64,000 nt of DNA from Treponema socranskii subsp. socranskii VPI DR56BR1116 = ATCC 35536 (GTDB lineage: Bacteria > Spirochaetota > Spirochaetia > Treponematales > Treponemataceae): contig NZ_AVQI01000020.1 in NCBI RefSeq assembly GCF_000468115.1, positions 62,001 to 126,000 of the forward strand. Direction: 5' to 3'. A model generated the notes under the pieces. It did no database searches, was not told where the DNA came from, and worked only from the letters and a program-made list of their open reading frames with translations. Positions 1 to 6,593 of the stretch are shown piece by piece. How positions within the stretch are numbered: the first letter of the stretch is position 1; every line of letters starts with the position of its first letter. The position numbers and the translations under genes are program-made.

Positions 1-2
1 TC

Positions 3-467
3 GGTAATTTGGATTATATTATCGCAGCCGTTGCGCTTTTCGGCATCGTTTTCTTCGTTATCATCAACGTCTTTTGCCGATATATTTTGGGTTTTATTTT
101 TAATTGGATGGAAGAGCTTGCGACGATTATGTTCGTGTGGTGTACCTATATGGGCATCGCAGCCGCATATAGAACGCACGATCACGTAGGCATAAACATA
201 ATCGTAAATCTGCTGCCGGCAAAATTGCAGTTTGTCATCGAATTTTTAATCGACCTTTTCGTATTGGCGCTCGATAGTATTATTTTCATACTCAGCATCA
301 GACTCTGTATCAGTTCATGGGGTAAAATAACTCCGATAATCGGATTGTCGTACACTTTTGTCAACGCGTCGATCAGTATCGGATTTTTGCTTTTGATCGT
401 TTATACGGCGCTGCGCTTATTCGAAAAAATAAAACGGATAAAGCACGCGTTTTTTTCAAAAAAATAG
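3..467 (+). CDS. TRAP transporter small permease (DctQ-like), 5' end outside window
   Basis: This is the small membrane subunit of a tripartite ATP-independent periplasmic transporter, which with DctM carries an organic acid or related anion using a sodium or proton gradient. The product has four hydrophobic segments, near residues 5-25, 40-55, 75-100 and 120-140, and the DctQ-typical pairing of an 'FNWMEELA' loop with a following 'FVWCTYMGIA' helix. The reading frame is open to the left edge; TTG at position 9 is the first in-window start codon, so the true start is probably upstream and the feature is marked from the edge. dctM follows 12 bp downstream. The solute-binding protein (dctP) would be expected to the left of the window. 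The substrate cannot be told. Confidence 0.85.
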   Translation, partial: GNLDYIIAAVALFGIVFFVIINVFCRYILGFIFNWMEELATIMFVWCTYMGIAAAYRTHDHVGINIIVNLLPAKLQFVIEFLIDLFVLALDSIIFILSIRLCISSWGKITPIIGLSYTFVNASISIGFLLLIVYTALRLFEKIKRIKHAFFSKK

Positions 468-479
468 GCAGGAAAAAAT

Positions 480-1766
480 ATGAATTTAATACCGCTGTTG
501 ATCGTGTTTATTTTATTTATGCTCAATGTACCGATCGGTTTTGCACTTATCGGCGGATCCATGACCTATTTTTTATTTATGTCGAACAATATGCCGCCGC
601 AATTCGTATTGCAGAATTTCATATCGGGAATCGAATCTTTTCCGCTGCTTGCCATACCGTTTTTTATCTTTGCGGGCGTGATTATGAATTATTCGGGCAT
701 CAGCAAGCGCTTGATGCATTTCGCCGATCTCTTGGTCGGACATCTTCCCGGCGGACTCGGACAGGTAAACGTCGTATTGTCCGCGCTGATGGGCGGAATC
801 TCGGGCTCCGCAAACGCCGACGCCGCCATGCAGTGCAAAATTTTGGTTCCCGAAATGGAAAAGCGCGGTTTTCCGATGCCCTTTTCCGCTTCGATTACCG
901 CGACCAGTTCCATCATACCGACGATTATTCCGCCGGGCATTATGCTTATTTTGTATTCGATGGTTGCCCGCGTCAGCGTGGGTAAAATTTTTATGGCGGG
1001 ATATCTTCCCGGTTTGGTTATCACCGCCTGTCTCATGCTCTCCGTCCATATCGAATCGATAAAACACAATTACGGACGGACGCGGGAAAAGATGGCGAGC
1101 GGTAAAGAAATCGTGCGGGGCGCGGGAGCTGCCGTCCTTGCCCTCATTTTGCCTTTAGTCATCATCATGGGATTGCGGCAGGGCGTTTTTACTCCGACGG
1201 AAGGAGGCGCCATCGCATGTTTTTACTGCACGCTCGTAGGGATGCTGGCTTATCGCGAACTGCACATCAAAGACTTTATTCCGATTTTACGGGAAACCGT
1301 CAATTCCACCGCGCAGGTGATGTTTATCATCGTCGGTGCGAATCTCTTTGGAATGTATTTAAGTTATGAACGCATTCCGCACATGATCGCGCAGGCGGTG
1401 TTGAGTATTTCCGCCAACAAATACGTATTTTTGATACTCATCAATATCTTTTTATTCATCGTCGGAATGTTTGTCGAAGGCGGCCCCGCCATCATCATCA
1501 TTGCACCGCTTTTGGTTCCGATATTGAATACGCTCAAAATCGATCTCGTTCACTTCGGCATCGTCATGACGTTGAATATGGCGATCGGAGGATTGACGCC
1601 GCCCTTCGGTTCGATGATTTTCGTCGTATCGTCGCTGCTCAAAGTGTCGATATGGGATTTTTTGAAAGCGAATACGCCCTTTCTTTTGGCAAGCATCGCC
1701 GCACTTTTAATCATCACGTATATACCCGCCATATCGCTGTGGCTGCCGACGCTCTTGGGTATGTAG
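480..1766 (+). CDS. TRAP transporter large permease (DctM-like)
   Basis: Large permease of the TRAP transporter, 428 residues, the usual size for DctM. It is almost wholly hydrophobic, with about a dozen membrane spans, and shows family signatures: an N-terminal 'LNVPIGFALIGG' helix, 'GGISGSANADAAMQCKILVPEM', 'SIIPTIIPPGIMLILY' and the C-terminal 'GGLTPPFGSMIFVVSSL'. These re-entrant and helical segments form the transport path in the family. It sits 12 bp after the DctQ gene and ends the operon. Part of its leader runs 'GGCAGGAAAAAAT ATG', giving a modest Shine-Dalgarno. Nothing downstream belongs to the transporter. Confidence 0.93.
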   Translation: MNLIPLLIVFILFMLNVPIGFALIGGSMTYFLFMSNNMPPQFVLQNFISGIESFPLLAIPFFIFAGVIMNYSGISKRLMHFADLLVGHLPGGLGQVNVVLSALMGGISGSANADAAMQCKILVPEMEKRGFPMPFSASITATSSIIPTIIPPGIMLILYSMVARVSVGKIFMAGYLPGLVITACLMLSVHIESIKHNYGRTREKMASGKEIVRGAGAAVLALILPLVIIMGLRQGVFTPTEGGAIACFYCTLVGMLAYRELHIKDFIPILRETVNSTAQVMFIIVGANLFGMYLSYERIPHMIAQAVLSISANKYVFLILINIFLFIVGMFVEGGPAIIIIAPLLVPILNTLKIDLVHFGIVMTLNMAIGGLTPPFGSMIFVVSSLLKVSIWDFLKANTPFLLASIAALLIITYIPAISLWLPTLLGM

Positions 1767-1809
1767 TTGTGCGTGCACTCTGCCCGGCATTCGAAACGCC
1801 CTGCTCATT

Positions 1810-1839
1810 TTGACAAAGGCCGCCGATTACGTGTATAAT
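1810..1839 (+). promoter_or_regulatory. sigma-70 promoter of the YD-repeat protein gene
   Basis: TTGACA at 1810-1815 and TATAAT at 1834-1839, 18 bp apart, both exact consensus hexamers. The predicted leader is about 55 nt and ends in a GGGGG Shine-Dalgarno before the ATG at 1901. Confidence 0.75.
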
Positions 1840-1900
1840 GGTTAGAAATTTAATTGATAAAAAGCGATCTTAACGATTTGATGATTATTACGGGGGTTGT

Positions 1901-2734
1901 ATGAAAAAGATGTTCGCCGCACTGGCTGCAGCTGTCATGTGCGTTTCTGCGTTTGCGTTCGATGTCACGGAATATCTTCCGCTCAAAGGTACGGTAAAAA
2001 ATTATACGCGTACCGATTACGGTATTACGTCGAAATTCGGCGAGTATTTTCGTACGCCGGAGATGAAAATCGTCCGTGTATTCGACAGAGCGGGACGGGA
2101 AATCGAATCGTCTGAGATGACGGGACGCGGAACCCTCGTCAATAAAATCAAAAACACGTACGACGCGTCGGGAAAACTTACTGCGCAGGACGGCTATAAT
2201 GCGGACAATGCGCTCATTTGGAAAAGTGCCGTCACGTATGGTGCGGCGGGAAATAAAGTCGACGAATCCGAATACGGAAAAGACGGCGGTTTAAAAAATA
2301 AAACGATGTACACGTATACTGGCAGCCTCCTCACCGATGAATCGTACTACGGCGCAGGCGGCGAGCTCGTGTGGAAAATCGTATATGCGTACGACGATGC
2401 AGGCAGGCTTTCGGTCGAAAATCATTATTATGCGGACGGTTCGCTCGACGAAGAGATCGACTACGCGTATACGGACGGCGGCAAAATCGACGCGATTACG
2501 TTTATCGACGGGACGGGCGCGGTACAAAAGCGCAGTTACTTCCGCTACGGCAGCGACGGCGTGCTCAACGAAATCACGACGAGCGACGCCGAAGGAAAAA
2601 CGATCGCCCGTGAAATTTACAAATACGACACCGCCGGCAATATCGCACGGATTTCTTCGTATGCAGTCGCAAAAAAATTCGGCACGACGGTTACCGAACT
2701 CGTCGGTATGTCGGAACTGACGTACGAGTATTGA
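1901..2734 (+). CDS. secreted YD/RHS-like repeat protein
   Basis: A 277-residue exported protein of unknown role. Residues 1-19 form a signal peptide (MKK start, hydrophobic core, A-F-A cleavage region). The mature part is built from about eight degenerate repeats of roughly 20-25 residues with the pattern Y-x-Y-D-x-x-G-(K/N/R)-(L/I), close to the YD repeats of RHS/wall-associated proteins, for example 'YDASGKLTAQDGY', 'YDDAGRLSVENHY' and 'YDTAGNIARISSY'. Such repeats form beta hairpins and often bind carbohydrate or wrap in shells, but this protein is too short to be an RHS toxin and has no C-terminal effector domain. It has its own consensus promoter and appears monocistronic. A cell-surface or periplasmic location is likely. 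Confidence 0.7.
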   Translation: MKKMFAALAAAVMCVSAFAFDVTEYLPLKGTVKNYTRTDYGITSKFGEYFRTPEMKIVRVFDRAGREIESSEMTGRGTLVNKIKNTYDASGKLTAQDGYNADNALIWKSAVTYGAAGNKVDESEYGKDGGLKNKTMYTYTGSLLTDESYYGAGGELVWKIVYAYDDAGRLSVENHYYADGSLDEEIDYAYTDGGKIDAITFIDGTGAVQKRSYFRYGSDGVLNEITTSDAEGKTIAREIYKYDTAGNIARISSYAVAKKFGTTVTELVGMSELTYEY

Positions 2735-2752
2735 CGATAAAGCGCCGCATCC

Positions 2753-2836
2753 GTAAACGGAGCGGAAAACCGTACGACAGGCGGCGGTGTTTTAAAAGCG
2801 GGCGCGAACTTCGTTTCCGTCCGCGACGCCGCGGAT
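2753..2836 (+). pseudogene. 3' fragment of a transaldolase gene (remnant)
   Basis: These 28 codons, free of stops, match the intact transaldolase gene at about 11267-11350 without gaps; by eye about 83 % of bases agree. The peptide starts VNGAE and continues with LK-(A/S)-GANF and SVRDA at the same spacing as in the intact protein. No start codon or upstream part of the gene remains. The fragment runs directly into a copy of the deoR 3' end. It is a remnant of a second transaldolase copy or of a partial duplication of the sugar locus downstream. Confidence 0.75.
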
Positions 2837-2867
2837 TACACGACGATCAGCCGTACATTGTTTTCGG
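2837..2867 (-). repeat. 31-bp direct repeat, copy 1 (detached deoR 3' end)
   Basis: Identical over 31 bp to 3556-3586, where the sequence is the last nine full codons of the intact deoR gene plus part of its stop. In this copy the stop would read TAA instead of TAG. Sequence on the vapB side of this copy is unrelated to deoR, so it is a detached gene end. Confidence 0.9.
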
Positions 2868-2893
2868 ATGATAAATCTGCGCAAAGAATACGC

Positions 2894-2923
2894 ACTATCA
2901 TAGACAATGCAGATAGTCTGTCT
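2894..2923. promoter_or_regulatory. inverted repeats ahead of vapB, candidate autoregulatory operator
   Basis: Two overlapping inverted repeats precede vapB: ACTATC (2894-2899) with GATAGT (2912-2917), and AGACA (2902-2906) with TGTCT (2919-2923). VapBC complexes usually repress their own promoter by binding such palindromes. A possible -10, TATCAT, lies at 2896-2901; no good -35 is seen. Confidence 0.4.
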
Positions 2924-2947
2924 TAATAATATGTAGACGGAGGGTAT

Positions 2948-3145
2948 ATGAAAACAACGATTGTACTGGAAGACGTAAAACTTAAAAAGGCTTTTGCCCT
3001 TACAAAAATTAAAACAAAAACCGAATTAATCGATGTTGCTTTAGATAATCTTATAAAGAGATATCAAATACAAAATATAAAGAAATATTTCGGAAAAAGC
3101 GATTTAAAAATCGATCTTGATTCAATGAGGAAAAGAGAACAATGA
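2948..3145 (+). CDS. vapB: type II antitoxin, VapB family
   Basis: A 65-residue antitoxin that would neutralise the PIN-domain toxin encoded next. The N-terminal half resembles short VapB proteins with a ribbon-helix-helix-like DNA-binding part ('MKTTIVLEDVKLKKAFALT...KTELIDVALDNLI'), and the charged C-terminal tail 'IDLDSMRKREQ' is the kind that wraps the toxin. A strong Shine-Dalgarno (GGAGGG) lies 5 nt before the ATG. Its stop overlaps the vapC start as ATGA, the standard coupling in this family. The base composition is clearly AT-richer than the neighbouring genes, which together with the flanking 31-bp repeats points to acquisition by transfer. Confidence 0.85.
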   Translation: MKTTIVLEDVKLKKAFALTKIKTKTELIDVALDNLIKRYQIQNIKKYFGKSDLKIDLDSMRKREQ

Positions 3146-3522
3146 TTCTCGTAGATACCTCGGTATGGATTAATTATTTTAAAGGTCGTGAAGAAGTAAA
3201 ACGGCTCGATACGTTTATAGAAACCAATTCTATTGTCGTAAACGATTTAATTTTAGCAGAATTGTTGCCGTTTATAAATCAAAAGAAAGAATATGAATTA
3301 CGAAATCTACTTTTAAATATTGAAAAAGTCGTCTTACATATAAATTGGAACGAAATTATTAAAATGCAGACGGAAAACTTGAAGAACGGTATCAATAAGG
3401 TCGGTGTACCGGATTTGGTTATAGCACAAAATGTAATACAACATAACCTATATCTGTATTCAATGGATAAACATTTTAAATTCATGAGCAAATTATTTCC
3501 GATCAAACTGATAGAATTTTAA
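3142..3522 (+). CDS. vapC: PIN-domain ribonuclease toxin, VapC family
   Basis: A 126-residue toxin of the VapC type; family members are magnesium-dependent RNases that cut tRNA or rRNA. PIN-domain acidic residues are visible: D5 in 'MILVDTSVWINYF', E in 'NDLILAELL', D in 'VPDLVIA' and D in 'YSMDKHF', in the right order and spacing, so the active site looks complete. It overlaps vapB by 4 bp and must be translationally coupled. The gene is AT-rich. It ends 33 bp before the opposing deoR gene, inside the interval bounded by the two 31-bp repeats. Confidence 0.9.
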   Translation: MILVDTSVWINYFKGREEVKRLDTFIETNSIVVNDLILAELLPFINQKKEYELRNLLLNIEKVVLHINWNEIIKMQTENLKNGINKVGVPDLVIAQNVIQHNLYLYSMDKHFKFMSKLFPIKLIEF

Positions 3523-3554
3523 TCTCGTATGTATATTTGAAAACGGTATGACGG

Positions 3555-4328
3555 CTACACGACGATCAGCCGTACATTGTTTTCGGCGAGCTGTTCGGCG
3601 TATTCTCGGGGAATTCCCGAATCGGTGATGACCGTCGTAAAATCGCTTATCTTTGCGAACGAACATGTGCTCACCAAACCGAATTTCGACGAATCGATGA
3701 GGAGCACTTTTTCTTTGCTCGATTTGATGATCGCGTGTTTGAGCGGCGCGTCTTCGACGTATGCGCATGTCGGCCCCATTTCAAGTTCGTAGCCCGTCGC
3801 TCCGATAAAGGCGATGTTTGCGCGGTAGCGCTGTATCGCTTTGATCGATTCTTGGTCGTAAAAGACTTTCGGTTTATGCGAAAAGACGCCGCCCGGGGTA
3901 ATGACGGTGCTGTTCGGCAATTTCGTCAAAATGCTGAGCGCGTTAAAGCTCGACGATATCGCGGTACACGAAAAATCGTTCGGCAGCTGTTCCGCTAAAA
4001 GTTGTACGGTTGATCCCGAATCGAAAAAGACGACGTCGTTTTGCCGGATAAGCGTGGCGGCTTTTTGCGCGATGAGCAGTTTGAGCGCTTTATTTTTTTG
4101 CTGCTCTTCATCCGCAATGTATGACGTATCGTTTTGTTCCGCACCGGAAACCGGTACGACGCCGCCGTACACTTGCGAAACGAGATTGTTTTTGCCGAGC
4201 AGCTGCATATCTCTGCGGATCGTCATCTCCGATACGTGTAAAAATTGCGAGAGTTGCTTAATTGTTAAAAATTGTGAATTTTTTATTAATTTTGCTTCTT
4301 GTATTTGCCGTTCGTTCAATAGTTTCAT
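3555..4328 (-). CDS. DeoR-family transcriptional regulator
   Basis: A 257-residue sugar-responsive repressor. Residues about 5-55 form the winged helix-turn-helix ('LTIKQLSQFLHVSEMTIRRDMQLL'), followed by the DeoR C-terminal sensor domain related to sugar isomerases, with 'FFDSGSTVQLLAEQL', 'TPGGVF' and 'LLIDSSKFG'. DeoR proteins sense a phosphorylated sugar intermediate. The gene is last of a minus-strand operon (isomerase, VOC protein, deoR; 16 bp separates it from the VOC gene) and is divergent from the ABC importer, kinase and transaldolase genes. It is the obvious candidate to act on the palindromes at 5455-5562. Its 3' end carries one copy of the 31-bp repeat. Confidence 0.92.
   Translation of the reverse strand: MKLLNERQIQEAKLIKNSQFLTIKQLSQFLHVSEMTIRRDMQLLGKNNLVSQVYGGVVPVSGAEQNDTSYIADEEQQKNKALKLLIAQKAATLIRQNDVVFFDSGSTVQLLAEQLPNDFSCTAISSSFNALSILTKLPNSTVITPGGVFSHKPKVFYDQESIKAIQRYRANIAFIGATGYELEMGPTCAYVEDAPLKHAIIKSSKEKVLLIDSSKFGLVSTCSFAKISDFTTVITDSGIPREYAEQLAENNVRLIVV
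3556..3586 (-). repeat. 31-bp direct repeat, copy 2 (native deoR 3' end)
   Basis: The native copy, forming the end of the intact deoR gene. Copy 1 is at 2837-2867. The offset between copies is 719 bp and the interval contains only vapBC and its leader. Confidence 0.9.
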
Positions 4329-4344
4329 AACTTGCCGGTTGCTG

Positions 4345-4839
4345 TCACGGAAATACGGCTTCCGGCTCGTGTCTGCGAAGCGGCCGCTGTATCAGTTCAT
4401 AGGTTATGCCGTATACCTCTTCCGTATCAAGATACGCAAAATGGCCGTCGCCGTCAAGCCCGAATCCGCCGCCTTCCATAACGACGGAAAAACCCGCTTT
4501 TCGTGCGGCTGTGAGTTCTTTTTGTATGTCGGCGACATAGATTCCCAAATGCTGAACGCCGTAGCCGTGTTTTTCGATAAAGTCGGTGTAAATCGTTTTT
4601 CCTTCAAGATTTTGTATAAGTTCGATCCTCGTTTTACCGAAATAACTGAGTGCAAGCCGCGCCTTAAAACGAGTCGGTTTTCCGTGATAATTCATAAACG
4701 AAAGCAGCGGCGCGCCGTACGTGTAGAACTTCCAGTCGCCGATCCCGAATTTTTCATAGTACGCTTTTACTGCAGCTTCGGCATCCGGTACAACGTAACC
4801 GATTTGCCCGATCGACAGATCCAAAAACGATGCTTTCAT
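4345..4839 (-). CDS. VOC-superfamily (glyoxalase-fold) metalloprotein
   Basis: A 164-residue vicinal-oxygen-chelate protein with two beta-alpha-beta-beta-beta modules. Candidate metal ligands read Q ('SIGQIGYVVPD'), E ('RIELIQ'), H ('VQHLGIYVAD') and E ('YELIQR'). This Q-E-H-E set is the one used by human-type glyoxalase I; epimerases usually have H first. The Shine-Dalgarno GGAGG lies 6 nt before the ATG. It is the middle gene of a minus-strand operon, 35 bp after the isomerase. The substrate is unknown; a role in isomerising a sugar intermediate or removing an aldehyde by-product of the divergent sugar pathway is inferred from position only. Confidence 0.8.
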   Translation of the reverse strand: MKASFLDLSIGQIGYVVPDAEAAVKAYYEKFGIGDWKFYTYGAPLLSFMNYHGKPTRFKARLALSYFGKTRIELIQNLEGKTIYTDFIEKHGYGVQHLGIYVADIQKELTAARKAGFSVVMEGGGFGLDGDGHFAYLDTEEVYGITYELIQRPLRRHEPEAVFP

Positions 4840-4874
4840 AAGTCCTCCGTTGTGATGTTGCGAAACGACGGCCG

Positions 4875-5423
4875 CTATTCGACGTTCGTGTGCCGTTTGA
4901 TGATTTGTTCGGCCGGAATATCGCTGCTCATCTTTTCGATTATCGCCTCCCCGATGATAAAGACGATCTGCTCGAACAGCGTCCGCATCAGCTGTCGGCT
5001 GCAGCCGCCCGTTCCGTCAAGCGTATATGCAGCCGGAATGCGCAAGACGATGTCTGCGGTGCTTTTCGGGATAGGATTCGGCGACGCGGTAAATAAAAAG
5101 ACATCGACGCCGATTTTTTTTAAGCGTTCCAGCACGGCAATGATAGAGGGCGTTTCTCCGGAACCGGATGCCGCGACGACGAGATCGCCTTTTTCAGCCG
5201 GCGGACAGGGGATATTTCCTGCGACAAAAGCATTGTATCCCAAGTGATTTAAACGCATGCAAAACGCTTCCAGCATGATTTTCGACCGCCCCGCACCTAT
5301 GACGAACACGTTTTTTGCCGATCGTATCTTTTGAATGAGAATTTCCACTTGCGCGCCGTCGATTTGTGCAAACGTATCGGATATTTCGCCTATAATCGAC
5401 ATGCCGCATTGTTGTATCGTCAT
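4875..5423 (-). CDS. SIS-domain phosphosugar isomerase, HxlB (6-phospho-3-hexuloisomerase)-like
   Basis: A 182-residue single-domain sugar isomerase. The SIS fold is marked by 'NVFVIGAGRSKIMLEAFCMRLNHLGYNAFV' (residues about 37-66) and 'GDLVVAASGSGETPSIIAVLERLKKIG' (about 80-106). Length and layout match 6-phospho-3-hexuloisomerase, which interconverts 3-hexulose 6-phosphate and fructose 6-phosphate. The start at 5423 was chosen because AGGAGG sits 8 nt upstream; an upstream in-frame ATG would place the promoter inside the gene. No hexulose-phosphate synthase partner is present, so the enzyme more likely converts a phosphosugar made by the XylB-like kinase. First gene of the isomerase-VOC-deoR operon. 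Confidence 0.85.
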   Translation of the reverse strand: MTIQQCGMSIIGEISDTFAQIDGAQVEILIQKIRSAKNVFVIGAGRSKIMLEAFCMRLNHLGYNAFVAGNIPCPPAEKGDLVVAASGSGETPSIIAVLERLKKIGVDVFLFTASPNPIPKSTADIVLRIPAAYTLDGTGGCSRQLMRTLFEQIVFIIGEAIIEKMSSDIPAEQIIKRHTNVE

Positions 5424-5454
5424 CGCGGAAGCCTCCTGTAGTAATAGAATAATA

Positions 5455-5485
5455 ACATAATTATCACATATAATGATAATTATGT
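5455..5485. promoter_or_regulatory. perfect 11-9-11 palindrome over the isomerase promoter (operator)
   Basis: ACATAATTATC (5455-5465), a 9-bp spacer, and GATAATTATGT (5475-5485) form a perfect inverted repeat. It overlaps both hexamers of the minus-strand promoter, so bound protein would block it. DeoR, the third gene of this operon, is the likely ligand. Confidence 0.7.
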
Positions 5486-5488
5486 CAA
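5460..5488 (-). promoter_or_regulatory. sigma-70 promoter of the isomerase-VOC-deoR operon
   Basis: On the minus strand TTGACA (5488-5483), 17-bp spacer, GATAAT (5465-5460). The hexamers are near-perfect and spaced ideally, about 37 bp ahead of the isomerase ATG. Confidence 0.8.
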
Positions 5489-5503
5489 TAAAAAGTATTT
5501 TTT

Positions 5504-5573
5504 GGTAATATTTAAACTTTTTTGCTTGACATATTACCATTTTCATGTTTGAATATTAACATAACGGTATAAT
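5504..5573 (+). promoter_or_regulatory. regulatory region of the sugar ABC operon
   Basis: Two further inverted repeats lie here: GGTAATAT (5504-5511) with ATATTACC (5531-5538), and ATGTT (5545-5549) with AACAT (5558-5562). TTGACA occurs at 5526-5531 and an exact TATAAT at 5568-5573, but they do not pair at normal spacing. TATAAT ends 5 nt before an in-frame ATG at 5579 and 14 nt before the preferred ATG at 5588. The exact start of transcription is unclear. Confidence 0.5.
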
Positions 5574-5587
5574 CCAGGATGACTAGA

Positions 5588-6526
5588 ATGAAAAAACTTC
5601 GTATAGCGGGCGTCATACTTGCGCTTATTGCATTCGGTACGGCGACATTGGCGGCTACCGGAACTACGGATTCCGCCAAGAGCGGGAAAAGGGTGTTCGG
5701 TTTAACATATTGGGCTGCGAGCGATTTCTTTGAAACGATCGCGAATACCGTAAAAGCCGCGGCGGAAGCGAACGGTGATGAAGTTATCATTATCGAAGCA
5801 CAGCAGGACAACTTGAAACAGCTTAACATCATTGAGGACTTTATTACCCGCGGTGTTGATGCTGTATTTTTAAATCCCGTCGATCGCGATGCGATCAAGC
5901 CGGCGCTTGTCAATTTACGAAAAGCCGGTATTCCTGTTATTAACTTCGATACTTCTGTTGCCGATTTATCCTATGTCAATTCCTATATCGCATCGGATAA
6001 TGTCGGAGCCGGCGTCCTTTGCGCACAGGCTATCAATAAGCAATTCCCCGAAGGCGGAGAAATAGCGATTCTCGATTATCCTGCAAACAGCGCTTGTCTT
6101 GATCGTACCCAAGGTTTTATGAAAACGATCAATAAAAATTTTAAAGTCGTTGATCAATTCGATGCACAGGGTAAACCCGATCCGGGACTTGAAAAAGCGA
6201 CGGATATTCTTACTGCACATCCGAATTTAAAAGCGATTTTTTGCGTAAACGATCAATGCGGTATGGGTGCTTTCGGTGCTATTCGAGCAGCTAATTCCAA
6301 AGTGGTCGTTGTCGGCGTCGACGGTGCGCCTGAATCAAAACAGGTTATCGTACAGGGGACGCAGTTTATCGGTACGGCGGCGCAATCGCCGATCGCGATC
6401 GGAAAAAAATCCATAGAAGTTGCATATAATATTCTTGCAGGGAAATCATACGAAAAAGAATTTTATGTTTCGACTTTTTGGATTGACAAAAACAATGCCG
6501 GAAAATATTTGAACTCTTGGCAATAA
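5588..6526 (+). CDS. ribose-type sugar ABC transporter, substrate-binding protein
   Basis: A 312-residue periplasmic binding protein of the ribose/galactose class (Peripla_BP_4). Residues 1-22 are a signal peptide with a lysine-rich start and hydrophobic core. Family signatures follow: 'FGLTYWAASDFFETIANTVKAAAEANG', 'IEDFITRGVDAVFLNPVDRDAIKPAL', 'PVINFDTSV' and 'AIFCVNDQCGMGAFGAI'. There is no lipobox cysteine. The start at 5588 was chosen because AGGA precedes it by 8 nt; an in-frame ATG at 5579 is the alternative. First gene of the operon with an ATPase, permease, kinase and transaldolase; a hairpin follows it. The pathway genes suggest a pentose, pentitol or rare hexulose as substrate. Confidence 0.93.
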   Translation: MKKLRIAGVILALIAFGTATLAATGTTDSAKSGKRVFGLTYWAASDFFETIANTVKAAAEANGDEVIIIEAQQDNLKQLNIIEDFITRGVDAVFLNPVDRDAIKPALVNLRKAGIPVINFDTSVADLSYVNSYIASDNVGAGVLCAQAINKQFPEGGEIAILDYPANSACLDRTQGFMKTINKNFKVVDQFDAQGKPDPGLEKATDILTAHPNLKAIFCVNDQCGMGAFGAIRAANSKVVVVGVDGAPESKQVIVQGTQFIGTAAQSPIAIGKKSIEVAYNILAGKSYEKEFYVSTFWIDKNNAGKYLNSWQ

Positions 6527-6535
6527 ACGATTGAT

Positions 6536-6568
6536 AATCGGCGGATTTTGTAAAAAGATTCGCCGATT
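6536..6568 (+). terminator. intercistronic hairpin after the binding-protein gene
   Basis: An 11-bp stem (6536-6546 with 6558-6568, one G-U pair) with loop TTTGTAAAAAG, followed by TTT then AAAAA. It lies 10 bp after the binding-protein stop. It would act as a partial terminator or 3'-end stabiliser that keeps binding protein above ATPase and permease. Confidence 0.7.
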
Positions 6569-6593
6569 TTTAAAAACTATAAAAATACGGCGC

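Noticed and set aside
1901-2734. RHS-type polymorphic toxin
   Set aside because: The repeats are YD-like, but the protein is only 277 residues long, with no RHS core or C-terminal toxin domain and no immunity gene.
2837-3586. An insertion sequence around vapBC
   Set aside because: No transposase and no terminal inverted repeats; 31 bp is far too long for an ordinary target-site duplication.
3901-5247. A 448-codon plus-strand ORF antisense to deoR and the VOC gene
   Set aside because: It is the complementary-frame shadow of two well-supported genes and has no recognisable domain or Shine-Dalgarno.
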